Below are positions 59,571-64,000 of a DNA stretch of 64,000 bases, one piece after another. Each line of letters opens with the position of its first letter. Position 1 is the stretch's first letter. The position numbers and the translations under genes are program-made. Source of the DNA: Antennarius striatus (taxonomy: Eukaryota; Chordata; Actinopteri; Lophiiformes; Antennariidae); assembly GCF_040054535.1 (NCBI RefSeq), contig NC_090785.1:11427001-11491000 (forward strand). The letters are read 5' to 3'. The notes beneath the pieces are model-generated. The model searched no databases and was not told the origin of the DNA. It saw only the letters and a program-made list of their open reading frames with translations.

Positions 59571-60314
59571 TGTGTTGCTGTAACCCAGGGGTTAATATTT
59601 AGCCAGCCTGTTGTGCAGTGTTGACAGGTACACTGTCTCTTTAGGAATCACAACAGTAACGCTCTGCTTTACGGCTGTGGAACAGGTGATCAAAAAAAGC
59701 GGGAGAAAATAGCAGGTTGTCAATTGATTCACAGAGAGACTAAAAAAGAGTCAGCGTCTTCCGTGTAGCGACCCCACCTCTATTCGTTGAGGAAACCAGC
59801 GTGAGTGGACCGGAGCCGGCTAGAGGCTTGCTGTGTGTCGGGACCTGCTGCGAGCGATCACCTAGCTCTGCTAGGAGACACATTGAGTACTAGAAAATTA
59901 TTGTTTTCTTCTCTATAGAGCTCTATAGTAATTTTTTGTTGGGTACCCAAAATTTTTTTTGTTTTCCTTTCCTGCATAAAGAGTGGATCGTCACGATTTG
60001 TGGAAAGGAAGAACCGTTCTTTATCAGAATAAGAGGGACAGATTCGTTTTGATAAATCCTGGGGGGGGAATGGTTAAAGAGAATTTATTTTATATATTTT
60101 AATACATTTTTTTTCTAAGTTATTCAAAGTTTATTTTCATATGATATATTTTGATTTAAAGGGGAGTTACGCTCCAGTCCATAAAAGTTTTTTTTTTTTT
60201 TAACTTTAGGCAGCATACTACTGCCAGACCCTAAATAAATTCCTGTACAGTAACCTTTGAATCTGATCTCCTCGTTTGTCTATCATTAAAGGAAGGGCAA
60301 GTTGATATTTGGTT
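59571..60314. mobile_element. Unclassified insertion, possibly LTR-like, absent from the paralogous spacer
   Basis: Comparison with the duplicated spacer at about 63.59-63.62 kb shows that flanking sequence (GCTGACGTTACCT on the left, TGCCACACATTTTCC on the right) is nearly contiguous there, while here about 0.74 kb intervenes. The inserted piece is non-coding and contains polyadenylation-like AATAAA near its end (AAATAAATTCCTGTACAG). A solo LTR is one possibility; no family is recognised and the ends are approximate. It inserted after, or was lost from the other copy after, the duplication. Confidence 0.45.
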
Positions 60315-60658
60315 ATATTGCCACACATTTTCCTTTGTCTAACTTCTGTCATTCTCCCATTGGTTAATTATGAGACATGTGATTCACCAAATAAATATAT
60401 AAATAAAATCACTGACACACGGTTGATGTTGATTTGCAAGCTGCGGACGGGTCCGAACGATAAACCGTTGTTTCCGGAACAGATCTCTTTCCTTCCGGTT
60501 ATATTTTTCTCGAGCGTTATCAAGCACCGGATATGTAACCCTCACAATATGATACAACAAGGTTTACTCATTGAAGCTGAATGACTTCAAATGAAGTCAA
60601 ACGTAAAAAAAAATTCACTTCATATCAAAAGCAGCTGGCAAAATCGTTGGTCTCTCAC

Positions 60659-63061
60659 CTGCAGAGTAGAAGCTGCTGAGTCACTGGTGTCTGTCAGTCC
60701 TGTTCCTCTCGGTATGCTGGACACGATGTATCTGGAGCCCTTTGGCACAGGCTGTCTAACCACCAGCTTTCCTTTCCTGGTCTCTGCCAGAAACAGACTG
60801 TACCAGTAGGCATCGTTGGACACCAGAGTGGAATCTGCGATGGTGGAGTTCCTCTCACTGATCACACTGTTCCTGCAGGGAGGAGCTGCTTTGCTGGCCT
60901 TGGGTTTCTGACACTTCAGCACGATGGTGACCAATATGGTGATCAATAGGAGAAATGACACCGAACCCAGACCGATGACCAGATACAGGTTCAGGTCTGA
61001 AAAGATGTCGTATTGGAGAGGCACCTCAGTCATGTCAGAGTAGGCCTTCACAGCAGTCTCCACTGTGGACAGCTTGATGGTGACTGTAGCAGAGAGAGCA
61101 GGCTCGCCGTTGTCCTTGGCAACAACAACCAGTTGCAGATGTCGTGGATCTCTGTAACTGAACATCCTCATAGTCCGGATCTCTCCGTTGTATTGGTCCA
61201 GACTGAACAAGGTGGCGTCAGGCACCCGCAGAAACTGGTAGGTAATCCGAGAGTTGTGCACAGAGTCCACGTCTAACGCTATCACCTTGGCAACCAGAGA
61301 GCCTTTGTCAGTGGATCTGGGGATCTTCTCCTCCACCACTGATCCATGCGCACGCCATGGGGAGACTATAACAGGTGTGTTGTCATTCTGGTCCACAATA
61401 ATGATGTGGACGGTCACGTTGCTGCTGAGTGGAGGAGAACCAGAGTCTCTGGCCTCGATGTGGAACAGAAACTCCTTCTCGATCTCATAGTCAAAAGTTT
61501 TTAGTGCGTAAAGATTCCCGTTCTCTGGATTGATGGAGAACAGCATGGACATGGAGGTGTTGGCTGTCTCCTTTTCCAGGATGAAATAAACTAGATACTG
61601 GTTTTCATGGAGGTCAGGGTCAAAGGCAGAGAGGGAACTGAGCAAGGCCCCAGGAGCGTTATTCTCCATCACACGTATCGTATAAAATGACTGAGGGAAC
61701 TGTGGAACATTGTCATTAACATCCAGCAGTTCTAACGTCATAGTTTCATTGTCAGACAAAGGAGGAGAACCTCTGTCTGTAACAGTGAAAGTGATGTCAT
61801 ATTCTGGAACCTTCTCGCGGTCTAACGGCTCTGACACCACTAATTCATAACAGTTATCAGGGGACTCCCTGAGTTTGAAAGGCATATTGTCTGGAATACG
61901 AACATCGACCACTCCATTGTCTCCTGAGTCTTTATCACTGACACTAACCACAGCTATCACTGTGTCTAGTTTTATGTTTTCAACAACTGGACTCTGAAAT
62001 GATTTGATTGATAATTCAGGGTGGTTGTCATTCATGTCTTCAACCAGAATTTTTACTGTACATTGTCCTGATAAACTATTGGCTCCATTATCTACTGCTA
62101 TAACTTCCATATCATAAATTCTAAAGTCCTCATAATTTAACATGCCTTTCACTGTAATTTCACCACTGGAGGGATTCAGATTAAATGTTTCCTGAGTTTT
62201 CTCTGATGTATATAAACTGTATGAATAAGTGATTTCTGAATTGGACCCCTCATCTAAGTCCGTTGCGTTCAGATGAATAACAAGACTCCCCGTGGGAGAA
62301 TTTTCCAGTATTTTTATGTTATAAATCTCTTTGTCAAATGTAGGTGAATTATCATTCGTGTCTAAAACACGAACGATGACACTCGCAGTGCCAGAACGAG
62401 CAGGTGTGCCTCCATCTACAGCAGTGAGGATTAAATTATGAACAGCGCGCTGCTCTCGGTCTAAGGCCTTTGTTAAGATCAGTTCGGCAAATTTTGAGCC
62501 GTCTCTTCCCGTCTGAACTTCAATATTAAAATATTCACTTTCACTCAGGTGGTACGTTTTGACTGAATTACTTCCAACATCGGGATCAACTGCGTTGCTG
62601 AGAGAAAATCTCTCTCCTTTCGGCGTCGCTTCAGAGATGTCTAAATGAATGGCGTCACTCCGAAACCTCGGGGCGTTGTCATTCATGTCCAAAATTTCAA
62701 CTTCAATGTTAAAAATCCGAACTGGGTTTTCCAGGAACACCTCTAGTCTGAGAAAACAAGATGACTTCGCTGAACAAATATATTCTCTGTCAATCTTCTC
62801 AACAATGTACAGCTCACCAGTCTCTTTGTTCACGTCCAGATATTTCTTATTAGCGATGATGTCAAGACGCATCTTCCTCTGATTCAGTGTTTTGACGTCC
62901 AGACCCAGATCGTTAGCGAGGTTAGCGACAACCGATCCTTCCTTCATTTCCTCTGGTATTGAATAATGAGTCATTGAAGTCGAAGCATGACGGAAGAACG
63001 AGAGAAGAAACACGAGCAGCACGTACCTCTGCCAAGACTCCATTGTTACGACGGCCCTCAT
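60659..63061 (-). CDS. Clustered protocadherin variable exon O (Block II, alpha-like)
   Basis: Complete variable exon of 801 codons and a tandem duplicate of exon N. Start MRAVVTMESWQRYV at 63061 (or MESWQRY at 63043). EC linkers LDMNDNAP, LDTNDNSP, EDMNDNHP, LDVNDNVP and VDQNDNTP; membrane segment about 692-717; YWYSLFLAE tail; end STLQ at donor CAG|GTGAGA (GT at 60658-60657). The main difference from N is a 6-bp deletion in the EC1 loop, giving CSAKSSC (CX5C) instead of CPVKSSASC (CX7C). Others are scattered, such as EKETANT against EKEIANT in EC5. EC4 to the tail belongs to the Block II homogenised tract. Confidence 0.93.
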
Positions 63062-63969
63062 TGTTGTGTTGGTTCAACACATTAAAAAGAGGATTTACGA
63101 TTTTACAAATGTTATGACATAACGTTAACGATCTTGAACCCAAAAAAAATTACACACTTTTAATCCATGCGGTTTTTCGGTTGTCAAACGAGCATCTGCA
63201 TTGTCTGAGGACAGTGTCAGCACCGAGGAGCTGTCCGGACGGGAGACAGTCTGCGCTGCTGACAACGATTCACAATCTCAGCGACCCAGAGCTGGTGTTC
63301 TGCTGAGAAAACAGCGCCATCCTTTACGTCTTGCCTAATTATTCTAAATGTTTAAGAGAGAAGTCCTTGAACTGTTTTTGACGTCATTTACTTTTACTAT
63401 TCGTACATTTTGCTTAGTGTAATCATGTAGCGTCGATCCCAAATGTCTACAAAATATAGGTGCATAAAAACTTCATTTAATAGTTAGTATAATTACGTTT
63501 TTGCACATTGTTACGTTCACACTTTCCACGGGTATTTCCGTCCAATAATTTACATTAACACTTTAAAATTCTTGCAACAGCATTTTAAAAAAATTGCCGA
63601 CGCTATCTGGGGTTCCCACACATTTACCTAAATCTAACTTGTTTCATCTTTTCAATCGCTAATTATGAGACATGCGGTTCCAGCCCCACCACCACCACCA
63701 CGCCCACCCTCTCCCGCCAACACTGAAAAAAAAAATCATCTGTCAAGCTCGGAAGTGTCAGAACACTGAACCGTTGTTTCAGGAAGATATCCCTGTCCAT
63801 CCGCATAGTTATTGTCTATCAGGTACAGGACATGTAACACTCATGACACTATTTTAGGACGTTCACTCGTTGAAGCTGAATGACTTCAAATAATCAACTA
63901 CAAAAAATAAACAAAAATCACTTGATTGAAAGATTGGTGAGCGTAAACGCAAAATCGTTGGTCTCTCAC
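63062..63969. other. Intergenic interval between exons O and P
   Basis: 0.9 kb. It is paralogous to the exon N upstream region near its low end and to the spacer below exon O near its high end (AAAATCGTTGGTCTCTCACC shared with 60.64 kb). It contains the exon O promoter element. No other gene. Confidence 0.75.
63309..63324 (-). promoter_or_regulatory. CGCT-box promoter element of exon O
   Basis: Plus-strand AAACAGCGCCATCCTT, identical to the exon N element, about 250-265 bp upstream of the start. The neighbouring GTCAGCACCGAGGAGCTG is also conserved between the two promoters. Confidence 0.6.
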
Positions 63970-64000
63970 CTGCAGAGTAGAAGCTGCTGAGTCACTTGTG
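63970..64000 (-). CDS. Clustered protocadherin variable exon P (Block II, alpha-like), cut by window edge
   Basis: Only the last ten codons are inside the window: the coding strand reads TSDSAASTLQ followed by donor CAG|GTGAGAGAC (GT at 63969-63968). These are the terminal residues of all Block II exons, and the following intron sequence matches that of exon O. The rest lies beyond the right edge, so Block II continues upstream. Confidence 0.85.

Larger units (their letters stand above)
58773..60658. other. Intergenic interval between exons N and O
   Basis: 1.9 kb. The parts next to both exons are paralogous to the interval upstream of exon O (63.06-63.97 kb), showing tandem duplication of the whole unit. 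Two stretches, about 59.25-59.50 and 59.57-60.31 kb, have no counterpart there and look like insertions. A perfect CRE (TGACGTCA) is at 59333-59340. Confidence 0.7.

Overview
The window is vertebrate DNA, almost certainly from a teleost fish. It is a stretch of a clustered protocadherin (Pcdh) locus. The evidence is a head-to-tail series of intronless exons of about 2.4 kb, all on the minus strand. Each encodes a signal peptide, six cadherin (EC) repeats, one membrane segment and a short cytoplasmic stub ending in frame at a GT splice donor. This is the 'variable exon' design of clustered Pcdh genes: each exon has its own promoter and is spliced to shared constant exons. No constant exon is recognisable here, so they should lie beyond the low-coordinate edge or have been missed by eye. 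Teleost origin is supported by the two tail types, fish-type LINE and SINE-like repeats, and long AAT, CATA and CA microsatellites.

Layout in the direction of transcription (high to low coordinate). Block II, 64.0-48.1 kb, has four complete exons and one cut at the right edge. Their tails carry the YWYSLFLAETRKGK motif and end STLQ|GT; I read them as alpha-like. From 48.1 to 36.8 kb there is an 11-kb AT-rich gap with no Pcdh exon. It holds microsatellites, a small LINE with 14-bp target-site duplications, SINE-like fragments, a perfect RFX X-box and a CRE/YY1 cluster. Block I, 36.8-0 kb, has ten complete exons and one cut at the left edge. Their tails carry [14 protein letters not shown] and end in a gene-specific tag before GAG|GTAAG; I read them as gamma-like. 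The alpha/gamma assignment is tentative. It rests on remembered family resemblance and on the conserved alpha-before-gamma order, and the missing constant exons between the blocks count against two separate clusters.

The exons act as alternative first exons. Promoter choice at each would give a neuron its set of homophilic surface receptors. About 180-270 bp upstream of most start codons there is a conserved element. In Block I it reads roughly TACTGACACCCAGAGG on the plus strand; in Block II it holds CAGCG, that is a CGCT core on the coding strand. These match the position of the CTCF-bound conserved sequence element of mammalian Pcdh promoters.

The most striking biology is sequence homogenisation. 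EC6, the membrane segment and the tail are almost identical across all Block I exons. EC4 to the tail is almost identical across Block II. Some pairs (E/F, L/M, N/O) are nearly identical through the recognition domains as well. I also found two decayed remnants of Block I exons, at about 1.02-1.35 kb and 33.5-33.7 kb, showing gene death in the same array.
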